Below are positions 1 to 10,808 of a stretch of 64,000 nucleotides of DNA, one piece after another. The notes under the pieces are model-generated. The model made no database searches. It saw nothing but the letters and a program-made list of their open reading frames with translations, and was not told the origin of the DNA. The translations under genes and the position numbers were made by a program. Positions within the stretch are counted from its first letter, which is position 1; each line of letters starts with the position of its first letter. Origin of the DNA: Adineta ricciae. Its lineage: Eukaryota; Rotifera; Eurotatoria; Adinetida; Adinetidae. The stretch covers positions 186,001 through 250,000 of the forward strand of contig CAJNOJ010000036.1 of assembly GCA_905250025.1 (NCBI GenBank), given 5' to 3'.

Positions 1-58
1 GATTATTTCGTATAATTACATCACGTCATGTTCTCTACATCGTTTTCGTTTGCTTCAG

Positions 59-1674
59 GTCGGTACTTCAGTATTAGCGTATACGAGCGCGACGGGTGTT
101 TCGATTTATACATTACCAATAGGATTATTTGGTAATTCATTGTGTTCAGGATCACAAACAATCAGTATGTTGAATCTTCTTGATTTGAATAAATGGGAAT
201 TCACGATTTCTTGTCTTTCGCTTCGATATAGCTTATATGAACGATTTTACATCGACATGCAATCAGCAGTTGATTGATCAAACAACTTGCACTGGAGCAT
301 TAAATCCTTTAACATATATCAGTCCATTATGTCTCCTTCGAGTAAAGATAATACTATTCTTTCGATGAATTACTTTTTTGTAATATTTGCGTTGTTTTAG
401 TCGCCAGCGAACCTCACCGGTATTCTATTTCGAAATATTCACCCAAATAATAGTATTTATTTTCTACAGATAGTTCAGCGCGTGTTTGTAGTACTATGAC
501 TGGTTCTAATTCAAATTATTCGACAGGTTCTTGTGCAAACGCTTTGCAAAGTGTATGATCGATCGAATTTCTTTTGAAAAAAAAACAATTTCCCTTCTTT
601 TCAGTTGACTGTAACGATCTATTACACAAATCCAACTGGGATCGTGAATGTCGTTGTGAGTAGCACAACTGGAACTGCACTATCATCCACACCATTTACA
701 CAAACATTTACTGTTAATTTCGTTCAAGTGAATCTTGATTTTCGTTTGTAAACTATATTTCAATAGTGCGTATTTTTTCAGAATGGTTCAAGTGTGTCGA
801 GTACGACAAGTAATCCAGGATACCTTCCAGGTGCTGCTTTAGCCAGTAGCACTATCAATGGAACATCGATTACGTATGATTTCATTTAATTCAATAGTTG
901 ATAGAAGAGAATGTAATCAACTGTTTTCTTTACAGTGTATTGAGTTCTTCACAATTTTCTGTTATACAAGCTGGGTCGAATGGTTTTTGCGATAGTAGCC
1001 TACGTACACCTATTCGTTTTGGCGAAAATATTCAATCAACATGTCAGCTAACGTAATCAACTTCGTTTACTCTAATCATTATATTCATCCGCTCATTTGT
1101 TTAGCTCTACATGTCCTAATTCTTTTGATTTATTTCCAGCAATTGGTTCATCAGACCTTTACGTAGCTGCTTATAGTGATTCAGACACAAATAATGTAAC
1201 CAGTGATTGGTTACCTGTTATCTATTGTACATCACAGTTGGGATCTCCAAATATCCGTCAATGCAACAAAGGAATTTTAAATTCCACGTCGTCTAGTTCA
1301 TGTTATTCAAGATTGGATATTCAAATCGCGTACAGTAATATTGGTTATCTGAGTAATCCACAATCTGTCTTGAGTGCTGTCATTTTTCACTATCAATATG
1401 TAAACATGCGACTCTTCTATCCAGAAAATACGTTCATATCATTTACTATCTCATTCTAGAGTTCTTCAAGTTCCACTGTACAATTTGTAACACAAAGTGT
1501 TACTTTTCAAGACATATCCGCATCACCAACTGTCATACAAGGTCAAGTACCTGCGCCGAATACTCGTTTACCGGCCAACTTCTTCTATCCATTCTCAGTT
1601 AGCAAAGCAACACGATTAAATACATGTGCATCGTTCTCTCTTCTTGCCGTCGTTGTTTTCTGTGCTTTTGTCTA
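59..1674 (+). CDS. Secreted, probably GPI-anchored protein, 3' part of a multi-exon gene
   Basis: Not recognised by family. Reading frame is carried across several short GT-AG introns, for example one ending in TTCGATATAG near 229 and one at 1400-1459, and the exons between them are open in the joined frame. The product is rich in Ser, Thr, Asn and Gly with scattered Cys residues, such as a CNQQ...TTCTG stretch around 255-300 and CNKG near 1263, the composition of an extracellular glycoprotein. The last exon ends in a run of hydrophobic residues (FSLLAVVVFCAFV) directly before the stop, preceded by a small-residue/Asn-Thr stretch; this resembles a GPI-attachment signal, though a type I membrane anchor is possible. 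The start codon and signal peptide lie left of the window. Function unknown. Exon limits are approximate because splice sites were picked by eye. Confidence 0.6.
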
Positions 1675-1786
1675 AAAGGATAGTTGAAACTTACAGTTCT
1701 ATTTGAATCTTTCTGTCTTTTTTTATTTGCTTTTGTTATTTAAAATATATAGGTTACTGCACATTAGTTCATGGTTTCTCTGTTCA

Positions 1787-2842
1787 TTATTGTATATTTC
1801 GTAGCGCTTTTATCGCTATTGATCGTACACGTGCTACATCCAATGTTGCAGGTCCAATCACTCGACGATGCTTGCGATAAAATCGGCGCAACTTTTTCCA
1901 AATTTCAGATTGATTGCTAAGACAGATAAATGGTAGTAGGAAAACGACAAAACTGTACAAATAGAATAAATATGCGTTCAGTGCCGCTCCGAAGTCACCC
2001 AGACGTGGCTCGTCGATTTGCTGAATGACAGTGATTAACGACTGTGGGAAAACGATTATTAACGACAAAAATGAAATCGACAGAATTTGAATTGCCATCT
2101 TCCGATGTTTCCGCCAATACATTGGTCGGTGCAAACGACGCTTCTTAGAAAGAACTCGAACGAGAAGTGTAACACTACATATAGTTTCAATGAATGTACA
2201 CAAAATACCATTCCCCAGATAATCCCATACATTCAAATACCATACCGCTTCGTAGCACGGCGAAAAGCCACATCCTAACCACTGAAACTGGAAGGTATTT
2301 TCACAAGGCGGAAAAAAGATTACAATAATATAGAATACCAACGTGTACGTGATAATGATAATTAATGGAAGATAATGAACGAGAAACCGTTGCTTCCTTG
2401 TCCGAAGCAACTGATGGTGATGAAACACGAGAATATGCCGCTCGAATGATCCCCACGCAAGAAGTACAGACATGGCACCATAGAATCCATAGTCAATGAA
2501 CCACCACATCAAACAAATACTAGGCGTCATCGTAAAAGAGTTCTTTCCTCCACCGAAGCGGTACGCATCGATGTATAGTGGATCGTCGAAAATCTCAATA
2601 CATAGAACAATAATGAGAAGAATGATGACAATATGATTATGCAATGCATTTCGTAGCTTTGAACTTGCCAGGTAATTGTAGAGAAGGAAGATGGTGCAAG
2701 CTAGTGAAGGTATTTCGAAGATAAGAAATGTCCAAAATTGTACTGCGCTTGGTATAATGAATTTTTCGAAGCTTTGATCTGCTGTATTGTCATTGGGTTC
2801 ATTGCACGAAATAGAATTGTTAAAGTTTGTGACGACTTCCAT
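1787..2842 (-). CDS. Seven-transmembrane receptor, tandem copy 1
   Basis: Single-exon rhodopsin-like (class A) seven-transmembrane receptor of a lineage-expanded family with no obvious ligand. Seven hydrophobic helices are visible: TM1 AVQFWTFLIFEIPSLACTIF, TM2 from NHIVIILLIIVL, TM3 ICLMWWFIDYGFYGAMSV followed by ERH in the DRY position, TM4 HYLPLIIIITYTLVFYII, TM5 around GNGILCTFIETICS, TM6 MAIQILSISFLSLIIVFPQS, TM7 around YLYSFVVFLLPFICL. A TM3 cysteine and several cysteines in extracellular loop 2 fit the usual disulphide. The NPxxY motif of TM7 is not seen. The open frame runs on upstream to 3007, but I chose the ATG at 2840-2842 because only there does the N-terminus align in length with the two neighbouring copies. 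It shares a 354-bp nearly identical block with copy 2. Confidence 0.85.
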   Translation of the reverse strand: MEVVTNFNNSISCNEPNDNTADQSFEKFIIPSAVQFWTFLIFEIPSLACTIFLLYNYLASSKLRNALHNHIVIILLIIVLCIEIFDDPLYIDAYRFGGGKNSFTMTPSICLMWWFIDYGFYGAMSVLLAWGSFERHILVFHHHQLLRTRKQRFLVHYLPLIIIITYTLVFYIIVIFFPPCENTFQFQWLGCGFSPCYEAVWYLNVWDYLGNGILCTFIETICSVTLLVRVLSKKRRLHRPMYWRKHRKMAIQILSISFLSLIIVFPQSLITVIQQIDEPRLGDFGAALNAYLFYLYSFVVFLLPFICLSNQSEIWKKLRRFYRKHRRVIGPATLDVARVRSIAIKALRNIQ

Positions 2843-5800
2843 TAGTAACCGTGCTGAAGTTAAGTCATAAGTACTGACGATGAACAAGCCTTTATATAAG
2901 AATATTAAAGTATGGTATCTTATGCGCTGATACATGGGTGTCGATTTAATTAGGTTAATTACAATAGAAAAAAGAAATCTGAGAAAAAGATAAACTTTTT
3001 CACACAATAGAACGCTCTTTGGAGTTTAGAAGCTCTCGTTTAGCCGTTTAATTTAATAGTCACGTCGAAAGAACGTCTGTCTGGAAAGGTGTCCGAGTGC
3101 TTTTCCGAGAACTTCTATTGGTTTTCCACTGTGAGGATACAGCAAGGGAGAGTTTTTGACACGAAAGGTCATGAACTGTTGAGATATGGTGATCGGTCTT
3201 TCAGAAAGCTGCAAACATCTGAATGTCTGAATGTTCCAGAAAAATCTTCGCGACATCTAACCGACCCACTTCCGAATTAGAAGTTTCGAAGAGTCTCTAA
3301 TGACCTATATGTGTATAAAATCTACGAGTGGTCTTCAAACACTAAGAACACATGGAGTTTCGAGGCAGTCGGGATTTCCTGTTCGCAGGACTTATTACAT
3401 GCGAAGAACGGAAAACTCGTTTAGAAAATCCCAACAAAGGCATGCATTTTCCAAGTTGACAAATATGACATAATCTTTATATTCCAAGAAATATGTGACT
3501 TGATGACCTTCACATGTCATGCTTTATTGATAATTCGCTGAAATGAATGCGGACGTTTTTCGTTTGAATGGGACTATCATTGCTTATTTGTTGTTTATCC
3601 ACGGTAAAATTTGATAAATACGATATGTACTGCATTAATCAAGAACCAAAGATGAATGAATCTGTTTTCAACACAAAGTTCTCTTAGGAGATACCGCTTT
3701 TTTACATTTATTTGTATTTAGTAAGAAAATAGTTTTGTATTTTAATTACATAAATTCTGCTTCCGTGAAAAACACAAGAAAGAACGCACGAGAAATATTT
3801 TTTCTAATGAGAGAAATCTTTCTTCTTCTCACAGTGAGAAACAGGAAACTTTCCATAGAAATCATACTGTTTCTGTCTTAATAAAAAAATCAACTTTAGA
3901 ATGTTCCAGGAGCGTCATTCATTCAGGTACGAAATGGGATGCAAAAATTCTGAGATGGGGTATATGTGAGATACAGCACTGTGTCGAATGGAATGTACCA
4001 ATGGGGTATACAGTTTTTTTTCTCAGTAAAAAATGCTGCCATTGATAAACCAATTCTAAAAAAGGCTTCTAACGTAAAGAGATCGTTTCCTAACTTTCTC
4101 TTGTTTCAAAGAGAGCAGTTAATTTCGATTTTATTTCTAAATCAACAGATAATTTAGCGATAGAACTTGACGTTTCTCTTCGTGCTTTTGCTTTTTCGAA
4201 TTCGTCTGCTGTAGAATAATTTTCTTCTTTAATGAATTCAGCATCTGGTTCAACAGAGTTTTTTTTGTTCATTTGATCCCTAATCAAAATCTTTCATAAT
4301 TTTCTCAGTATTTTGCACTCAATCTATAGACGTTTTCGGAAATACAAATCACTCTGAAGATGTCAGTAAAAACCAATAAGTGTATTGATTCCGAAGAGAA
4401 CATGATTTTCAATCTTCTACGGAGAACAAATTGTTTAAATAGGGTACATATGGCAGGTCTGACATGTTCTCACAAAGCAAGATCACTTCTATGATTAAAT
4501 AACCTTCGATACACAGTCTAATGACTGTCACGGTTTTACATAACGGTTTGTTTACAGACTGGTAATGAATGCGATACCATAACGTCCGGTTTATTGTAAA
4601 CTACTTTGCTATGTGACATAGCTAACAAAGTATATTAAACGGATATAGATCGCAATGGTTTGTCGACAAAATTTTGATTAAGAACCTATATATATAAAAT
4701 TACTTTGAAAACCAACAAAATGAAATGGATGTATTGTTGCTATGTGATGAGACCAACAATCGCTGCCAGTATCATGAATCTTCATGTCGTATTTCTCCTT
4801 CGAAAACTGTTGACTTGAAGGAATACTTACTTAATTAGAACTCTTCAAAGTATAAGAGAATACACTAGTGTGAGATGCTCAGTTTAAAAATGTGATTCAA
4901 ATAGAATTAAGTATAAAATAAGTTTATGTCTCATGTTGGAGAAGAGAAAAACTCATATTTGGAATTATTAATTAGTTTGATTGAAACTCGTTTTAAATCA
5001 CATATATTTCACCGACTATACAAGCTAGATGAAACGAAAAGAAGTAGAGATCTCGGCAAGGCTTGGAATTTTGTATATCCTGACTTGAGCTTGATTGATT
5101 GAGAGTGCTGATCTCAAAACTTGCCTTAAGAAATAAATGTCCGCACACCGATGGAATTCCAAGGATTAAACGATGGGAAACAAGACAACAGTTTCTTAAC
5201 CTTCATAGCAATATTGAGAATTGTTCGAAACTCAAGGTTCAGGTACACTAAAATGAACCTAAAATTAAAAATGATAACTATTTGATAAATGAGCAATAAA
5301 GTTTCATAATGTAAAATATTGATGTATATTTTACTTATTAATTACGTGCTATTCAATAAAAACAAAGAAATTTCTAACGATGTAGACGTGAATTTCAAAG
5401 AGGTAGGTATATGTGACATGTACAATTAGCAATTATCCACTGTTCAGTTTAATGTTCATATTAATCTGGAATACAATAGGGAAAATAGTGTACGCTGCTG
5501 AATCAGATTCATTAAGATATATGTATCTCACTATAAATATCCTTACTTTGCTAGAAGAAAATCTGTGTTGGAACCAACAAAATTTGTCAACTGATTTCTT
5601 CGACAACCGTTTTAATTAGTCGTACTAGTTTGTATAACTCCAGCAGGCATTATTCGATATTACCGGATTATGAGTGATTTCTTAGTACATGTCGATAATT
5701 GATGGAACAAGATAGATTGAATGCTAGTTTCGCCACAGAAATGGACTCTATGATGTCAATCTAAAAAACTAAGATTCGTGATTCTTATAAACTATTCATA

Positions 5801-6147
5801 CCTAAAAATCGATTGTAAGCATTCCACAGTTGATTTTTATGAGATACTTTTCCAAGATACAAGTTTCTTTAGCGTTTTATAAAACGATTACACAAACAAC
5901 AAATCGATTTTTTTGACATCATCTAAACGTGAGCTACAAAAGTATTTACTTCGTATGTTTTAAAAACAATGTACCATAACGTCTATGGACAATAACGGCA
6001 AGCGAAGTCTATCATATTCAAGCAAGTCCATCATTTTCTCTGCTCTTCTCTGAATAGACTGAACTTATGCAACATCATTTGATTTTTGATTTTTATTAAC
6101 AATATCAAGACCATAAAACGTATTAGTTCTTCTTTCGGCGTTTACTA
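2843..6147. other. Intergenic region between receptor copies 1 and 2
   Basis: No convincing gene. The part at about 3000-3900, upstream of receptor copy 1, shows patchy similarity in order to 7200-8100 upstream of copy 2 (for example AAGAACGCAC followed by AGAGAT or GAGAAAT, and a GAAATGAAT motif before a poly-T stretch). This indicates that the flanks were duplicated with the genes. Short open frames here are unsupported and some start only at GTG or TTG. An imperfect hairpin lies at 4586-4642. Confidence 0.5.
4586..4642. repeat. Imperfect inverted repeat (hairpin)
   Basis: Two arms of about 26-28 nt, starting CCGGTTTATTG and ending CAAAGTATATTAAACGG, are reverse complements with a few mismatches and indels around a loop of only a few bases. 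It could be a remnant of a small inverted-repeat element or a chance AT-rich palindrome. No target-site duplication was recognised. Confidence 0.3.
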
Positions 6148-7200
6148 CTACAAACTTGCTAGAGGTTTCACTGCTATTGATTGAACGTGTACAGGATTGA
6201 CTGTCATAGGTCCAACATCTCGGCGACGGTTTCGGTCCCTTTTCCCTAATTTTTTCCAAAGTTCAGGCTGATTACCGAAGCATATGAATGGCAGTAGATA
6301 AACAACGAAAGTGTACAAATAGAACAAATATGGATTCACTCCGGATGCAAAATCACTCAGACTTGGTCCGCCAATTTGTTGAACGACAGTGATTAATGAT
6401 TGAGGGAAAACAATAGTTAATGATAAACAAGAAATCGACAAAATCTGAATTGCCATCTTCCGATGTTTCCGCCAATTTACTGGCTGACGTAAGCGCCGTT
6501 TTTGCCAAAGAATGCGCACAAGAAGCGCAACACTACATATAGTTTCAATGAATGCACACAAAATACCATTTCCCAGATAATCCCATACATTCAAATACGA
6601 AATATCTTCATAGCATGGTGATAGACCACATGCTAACGACTCAAAATCAAAAACATTTTCACAAGGCGGAAAAAAGATCACAATAATATAGAATACCAAC
6701 GTGTACGTGATAATGATAATTAATGGAAGATAATGAACGAGAAACCGTTGCTTCCTTGTCCGAAGCAACTGATGGTGATGAAACACGAGAATATGCCGCT
6801 CGAATGATCCCCACGCAAGAAGTACAGACATGGCACCATAGAATCCATAGTCAATGAACCACCACATCAAACAAATACTAGGCGTCATCGTAAAAGAGTT
6901 CTTTCCTCCACCGAAGCGGTACGCATCGATGTATAGTGGATCGTCGAAAATCTCAATACATAGAACAATAATGAGAAGAATGATGACAATATGATTATGC
7001 AATGCATTCCGTAACTTTTCAGTTGTTATAAAATGATAGAGAAGGAAGATGGTGCAAGCGAGTGAAGGTATTTCGAAGATAAGAAATGTCCAAAATTGTA
7101 CTGCACTTGGTGGAACCAGTTGGTTTAAATCCTCGTCTCCTGTTTCTGCGTCGCTTTCGTTCGATATAATAGACTTGGTAACACTTGTATTAACTATCAT
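6148..7200 (-). CDS. Seven-transmembrane receptor, tandem copy 2
   Basis: Full-length single-exon receptor of 350 residues starting at a genuine ATG (7198-7200). All seven helices of copy 1 are present, with ERH at the end of TM3, a WRKHRKMAIQ stretch opening TM6 and a TM7 (YLYTFVVYLLPFICF) without NPxxY. The short polar N-terminus (about 30 residues) is not a signal peptide and contains NTS and NES-like potential glycosylation contexts. The stretch from the end of TM1 to the end of TM4 is almost base-for-base identical to copy 1 (6655-7008 against 2297-2650), while extracellular loop 2, the N-terminus and the C-terminal tail differ. Ligand and coupling are unknown. Confidence 0.88.
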   Translation of the reverse strand: MIVNTSVTKSIISNESDAETGDEDLNQLVPPSAVQFWTFLIFEIPSLACTIFLLYHFITTEKLRNALHNHIVIILLIIVLCIEIFDDPLYIDAYRFGGGKNSFTMTPSICLMWWFIDYGFYGAMSVLLAWGSFERHILVFHHHQLLRTRKQRFLVHYLPLIIIITYTLVFYIIVIFFPPCENVFDFESLACGLSPCYEDISYLNVWDYLGNGILCAFIETICSVALLVRILWQKRRLRQPVNWRKHRKMAIQILSISCLSLTIVFPQSLITVVQQIGGPSLSDFASGVNPYLFYLYTFVVYLLPFICFGNQPELWKKLGKRDRNRRRDVGPMTVNPVHVQSIAVKPLASL

Positions 7201-8438
7201 TAGTAGCTATCTTCGGTGAAAATACGAAGTAGAATGACGACAGATGGCATTCTAAATAAAAAATATTGAAAAGATTATTTAATGGGATAAAATATAGAAG
7301 TCGTTGGAATTAGGTTCATTTTAAAGGGAGAAACTATATTAATAGAAAAATGATACAATCTTTAAGGAACCGTCACATAGTGAGAACACATAGAGCGTTT
7401 TGAATTAACTAGGATTTTTTTTGTTGGAAAACATCCGACGTGCTCCGAAGAAGGAAAAATTCACAGATAGAGACTATTCTAGACGAAAGTACGAATTCTC
7501 CAAGTACACATATATGAACAAATATTCACATTCTTTGAAATATGTATGAGACCGGTTCCTAGATTTAGACTTCATTCATATTCTGGTGAAATGAATATGA
7601 ATATTCACCGGGTTGCAAATGTCATATCTTATTCATTTTGAATCTACGTTAAAATTTAATAAAGGTGGGATGTACTTCGACAACAGGTTGAAAATAAAAT
7701 GTATTTGTCTGTTAATACTAAAAAAATAGTTTTCCATCTGTATCACGGTTTTTCTTCTTCGAAAGAGAAACAGTTAAGAACGCACAGAGATTTTCATTCT
7801 CTAGCTACTCACATCTGCCTTTTCTCTACAACGAGAGCTGGAACATCTTCAGCACTAATTAGACCGTTTCCCTCTTGGTATGAAGTAAACTTTGAAATAT
7901 ATTCTAGTAGCTATTATCTTTTACATGAAAGACATAGTCAGTTGGTAGAAAACGTTGTTTTCATCTTGTTTTTCTTCATAATTGAACATCTATTTGACAA
8001 CGAGTGTTTTGAAATTCAAGCAAGCACTGTTAAACATGCACTCATTCGAGAGGCAATCTAATTAATTCATTCTTATTCTGTGCACAACGTTAAAAAGTAC
8101 ATCAAACATAGTCCTACTTTTTCATACACCAAGGATAAATGTGACAAGATTAGTAATGATGCCAAATGATACAGTCGGAAATCAGAAGATTCACGAAGCA
8201 TTGCCTACTAATTATGGTAAACGTTTTTGACAGATAATGTCTGTCAGATAGTACCGGTTTATTCCAAGATTACTCGCGGTTAAATCATTTTCTAAGTTCG
8301 GAAGTACAAGTCTCAACATGACAAAAAACAACGCCAAAAGTAAAAGTACAATTAATTAAATATGCTACATATGATTCGGGAAAGTTAGTATCATACTCTG
8401 GCGCTATCTTTTAATTTGACTAGTTCAAAAGCCAATCA
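7201..8438. other. Intergenic region upstream of receptor copy 2
   Basis: No gene supported. A 120-codon open frame at 7699-8061 on the plus strand lies in sequence that aligns, with gaps, to non-coding DNA upstream of receptor copy 1 where no matching frame exists, so it is probably fortuitous. The segment next to 7200 presumably holds the promoter of receptor copy 2. Confidence 0.5.
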
Positions 8439-9494
8439 TTATGTTCGTCGCGATCGCACTATTGTCGACGGGCCTAGTGCTCCTTGTGGCGGTGTTATTA
8501 TATCTACTGTAGACGGTCGATTCGGCCAAAAGAAGAGTAGTTTTGGCCATAGTTCCGGTAAACAGCCGAGTGATATGAACGGTAGTAGAAAGACGACAAA
8601 GGTGTACAAATAAAAAAAGTATGGCATCGCTCCTGCTCCGAAGTTACTCATACTCGGTCCGCCAACTTGTTGAATAACGATGATTAACGATTGAGGGAAA
8701 ACGATTGTTAACGATATACAAGAAATCGAGAGAATCTGAACTGCCATTTTCCGATGTTTTCGCCAATTCATCGGCTGATGTAAGCGACGTTTCTGCCAAA
8801 GAACTCGTACAATAAGTGCAACACTACATACAGTTTCAATGAATGTGCACAGAATACCATTTCCCAAATAATCCCACGAATTCAAAAGCGGTACTTGCTC
8901 GTAGCATGGAGTGATTCCACATGCTAACGACTCGAGATTAAATACGTTTGTACACGGTGGGAAAAATATAACAATGATATAGAACACTAGTATATAGAGA
9001 GAAATAATACTCAACGGAAAATAATGAATCCAAAGACGTTGTTTTCGTGTTCGAAGCAGCTGATGGTGATGGAACACGAGAATGTGTCGTTCGAGTGCTC
9101 CCCATGCAAGAAGTACAGATATGGCACCATAGAATCCAACGTCAATAAACCACCACATCAAACAAATACCAGGGGTTAAAGCGAAAGAGTTCATATTCCC
9201 ACCGAGACGATAGGCATCTATATACAGTGGATTATCGAATATCTCGATGATCAGAGTAAGAAAAAGTAAAATCATGACGATATGATTATGTAATGCAGTA
9301 CGTAGGCGCTTATTAAGAATAAGATGATAAAGAAGGAAGATGGTGCAAGCGAGTGAAGGTATTTCGAAGATGAGAAATGTCCAAAATTGTACTGCACTTG
9401 GTGGAATAGTAGGCTGTAATTCAGATTCTTCAGCATCAGTTGTAGAATCTGTTTCCCCGTTGCTTATATTGTCACTCTTGATATGTCGCATCAT
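8439..9494 (-). CDS. Seven-transmembrane receptor, tandem copy 3
   Basis: Third member of the tandem array on the same strand. The ATG at 9492-9494 is preferred; the longer open frame begins only at a TTG. TM1 (AVQFWTFLIFEIPSLACTIF) is identical to copies 1 and 2. The remaining helices carry many substitutions but keep the family marks: GICLMWWFID in TM3, ERHILVFHHHQ after it, FFPPC at the end of TM4, PCYE in loop 2, WRKHRKMAVQILSIS at TM6. It does not share the recent near-identical block of copies 1 and 2, so the block is not simply selection on protein sequence. NPxxY is again absent from TM7. Family membership is certain from internal comparison; physiological role is unknown. Confidence 0.88.
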   Translation of the reverse strand: MMRHIKSDNISNGETDSTTDAEESELQPTIPPSAVQFWTFLIFEIPSLACTIFLLYHLILNKRLRTALHNHIVMILLFLTLIIEIFDNPLYIDAYRLGGNMNSFALTPGICLMWWFIDVGFYGAISVLLAWGALERHILVFHHHQLLRTRKQRLWIHYFPLSIISLYILVFYIIVIFFPPCTNVFNLESLACGITPCYEQVPLLNSWDYLGNGILCTFIETVCSVALIVRVLWQKRRLHQPMNWRKHRKMAVQILSISCISLTIVFPQSLIIVIQQVGGPSMSNFGAGAMPYFFYLYTFVVFLLPFISLGCLPELWPKLLFFWPNRPSTVDIITPPQGALGPSTIVRSRRT

Positions 9495-10114
9495 AGTGTT
9501 CAACTGAGAGTGGAAATGAAAATCTGAGTACTGATTTGTTCATGACAAAAATGAAATGTATTTATGAAGAAAAACAAGAGAAGAGGAAATCCGTCAATAT
9601 TAAGATGCTAGTACTTTTCTAATCAACATCACTATCCAGTCTGCTTAAATAAACAATGTCTTCGGAAAAAGAATGCACATGCCAATAAATAAAATGGCTA
9701 CGATGCTCCAGTGCAAACTTTTCAGGCGAGATCAATATTAAATATACAAACAGAAAAGAATTACATCTTCGCATATTCTCATATTATGCACTAGACGTCA
9801 TGACTGATCTTCCCAATGAACTCAATATAAATTGCAAACATTATCTTCGTGATAACGTACCTGATGAGAAAAGAAAAACTCGTTTGCATCAATTAATATA
9901 AAAACTGTCTAGTGTCTCATCGGATTCTTTGGGCTAAAATGACATTGTAGTATCAATTAATATCTTCGAGATTACAAAACTAATCTGTTGCATTTCACAT
10001 TATCTGCCTTATCTTATATTTGACATCTTGACATACTCACGTACATTTCGCATGTGATCTTGTACATAATACCTTCCATAGCATATACAGTTCAAGTCCG
10101 TACATGAAAGCAGT
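9495..10114. other. Divergent intergenic region
   Basis: AT-rich stretch between the start of receptor copy 3 (minus) and the claudin-like gene (plus). Both genes start here, so it should hold both promoters. No open frame or clear motif was recognised. Confidence 0.5.
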
Positions 10115-10789
10115 ATGGTAAAGGCATTATTTATTCGTCGATACCAAATTTTAGCCGTAGTTTCTTCGTTCATTAGTGTCTTATTAGTGATCTGTTTCGT
10201 TTCGCCATCATGGAGAACTATTGAAACGGGTGATGCAAGAATGATCTCTCATTTCTACTCACCATTTCGATACGATACGTCACGATACAATTGTAATCAC
10301 GCCAATAAAACATTTAAACTTTATATTGGTCCACTATGGAGATGCTTATCGACGAAAATGAATGGAAAACAATCAGTCAGTACTCATGAATGCAGTATCA
10401 ATGACGAATCATTCGATTATGTTCTTATTTGGATTGGCATAGGTTCATTCGTTTTATTTATTATCATTTCCATTTGCATTCAAAGCGGATGTTTCACAAA
10501 TTCCATGGCAATTGTTCGGCTATGTACATCATTTATCCTTGAATTAGCAGCATTATGGTTACTCTATGGACTTTTTCATGTACAAAAAGCGATTGGTCCT
10601 CTGCATGGTTGGGCATCGATCGGATTTTTTCTTGGAATTATTTGTATTATCATCATATGCGTATTGGAATGGGATGATTATTTTCGAGATTTTTATAGAA
10701 AACACTGTGCAATGGGAGAAATCAACACTAACGATCGGGTAAATGTTTGGGTCAGTGGGACGATTCGTACAGAATTAGATGAAAGTTGA
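10115..10789 (+). CDS. Claudin/PMP22-like four-transmembrane protein
   Basis: Single-exon protein of 224 residues with the claudin superfamily plan: a short cytoplasmic N-terminus, TM1 (about 11-30), a long first extracellular loop, then TM2 (about 104-123), TM3 (about 130-152) and TM4 (about 165-183), and a cytoplasmic tail. The loop carries the superfamily signature W...GLW..C...C as W33, LWRC at 74-77 and C93. This class includes claudins, PMP22/EMP and the fungal and invertebrate claudin-like proteins that act at cell contacts or in membrane organisation. The tail lacks an obvious PDZ ligand. It converges on the coiled-coil gene at 10809 with a 19-bp gap, and its likely poly(A) signal (AATAAA at 10822-10827) lies inside that gene's coding sequence. 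Start ATG is the first in frame. Confidence 0.75.
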   Translation: MVKALFIRRYQILAVVSSFISVLLVICFVSPSWRTIETGDARMISHFYSPFRYDTSRYNCNHANKTFKLYIGPLWRCLSTKMNGKQSVSTHECSINDESFDYVLIWIGIGSFVLFIIISICIQSGCFTNSMAIVRLCTSFILELAALWLLYGLFHVQKAIGPLHGWASIGFFLGIICIIIICVLEWDDYFRDFYRKHCAMGEINTNDRVNVWVSGTIRTELDES

Positions 10790-10808
10790 ACGTAAATGGT
10801 TTTTATTA

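Noticed and set aside
2843-3007. N-terminal extension of receptor copy 1
   Set aside because: The open frame runs upstream, but the other two copies have no such extension; the ATG at 2842 aligns with their starts.
3053-3280. Overlapping open frames on both strands upstream of receptor copy 1
   Set aside because: Short, overlapping on opposite strands, no similarity to anything, and within the duplicated non-coding flank.
5413-5619. 68-codon hydrophobic open frame
   Set aside because: Begins at GTG only, no support, composition expected from AT-rich DNA.
7699-8061. 120-codon open frame upstream of receptor copy 2
   Set aside because: Aligns with gaps to the non-coding upstream region of receptor copy 1 where no such frame exists; no family resemblance and no splice signals.
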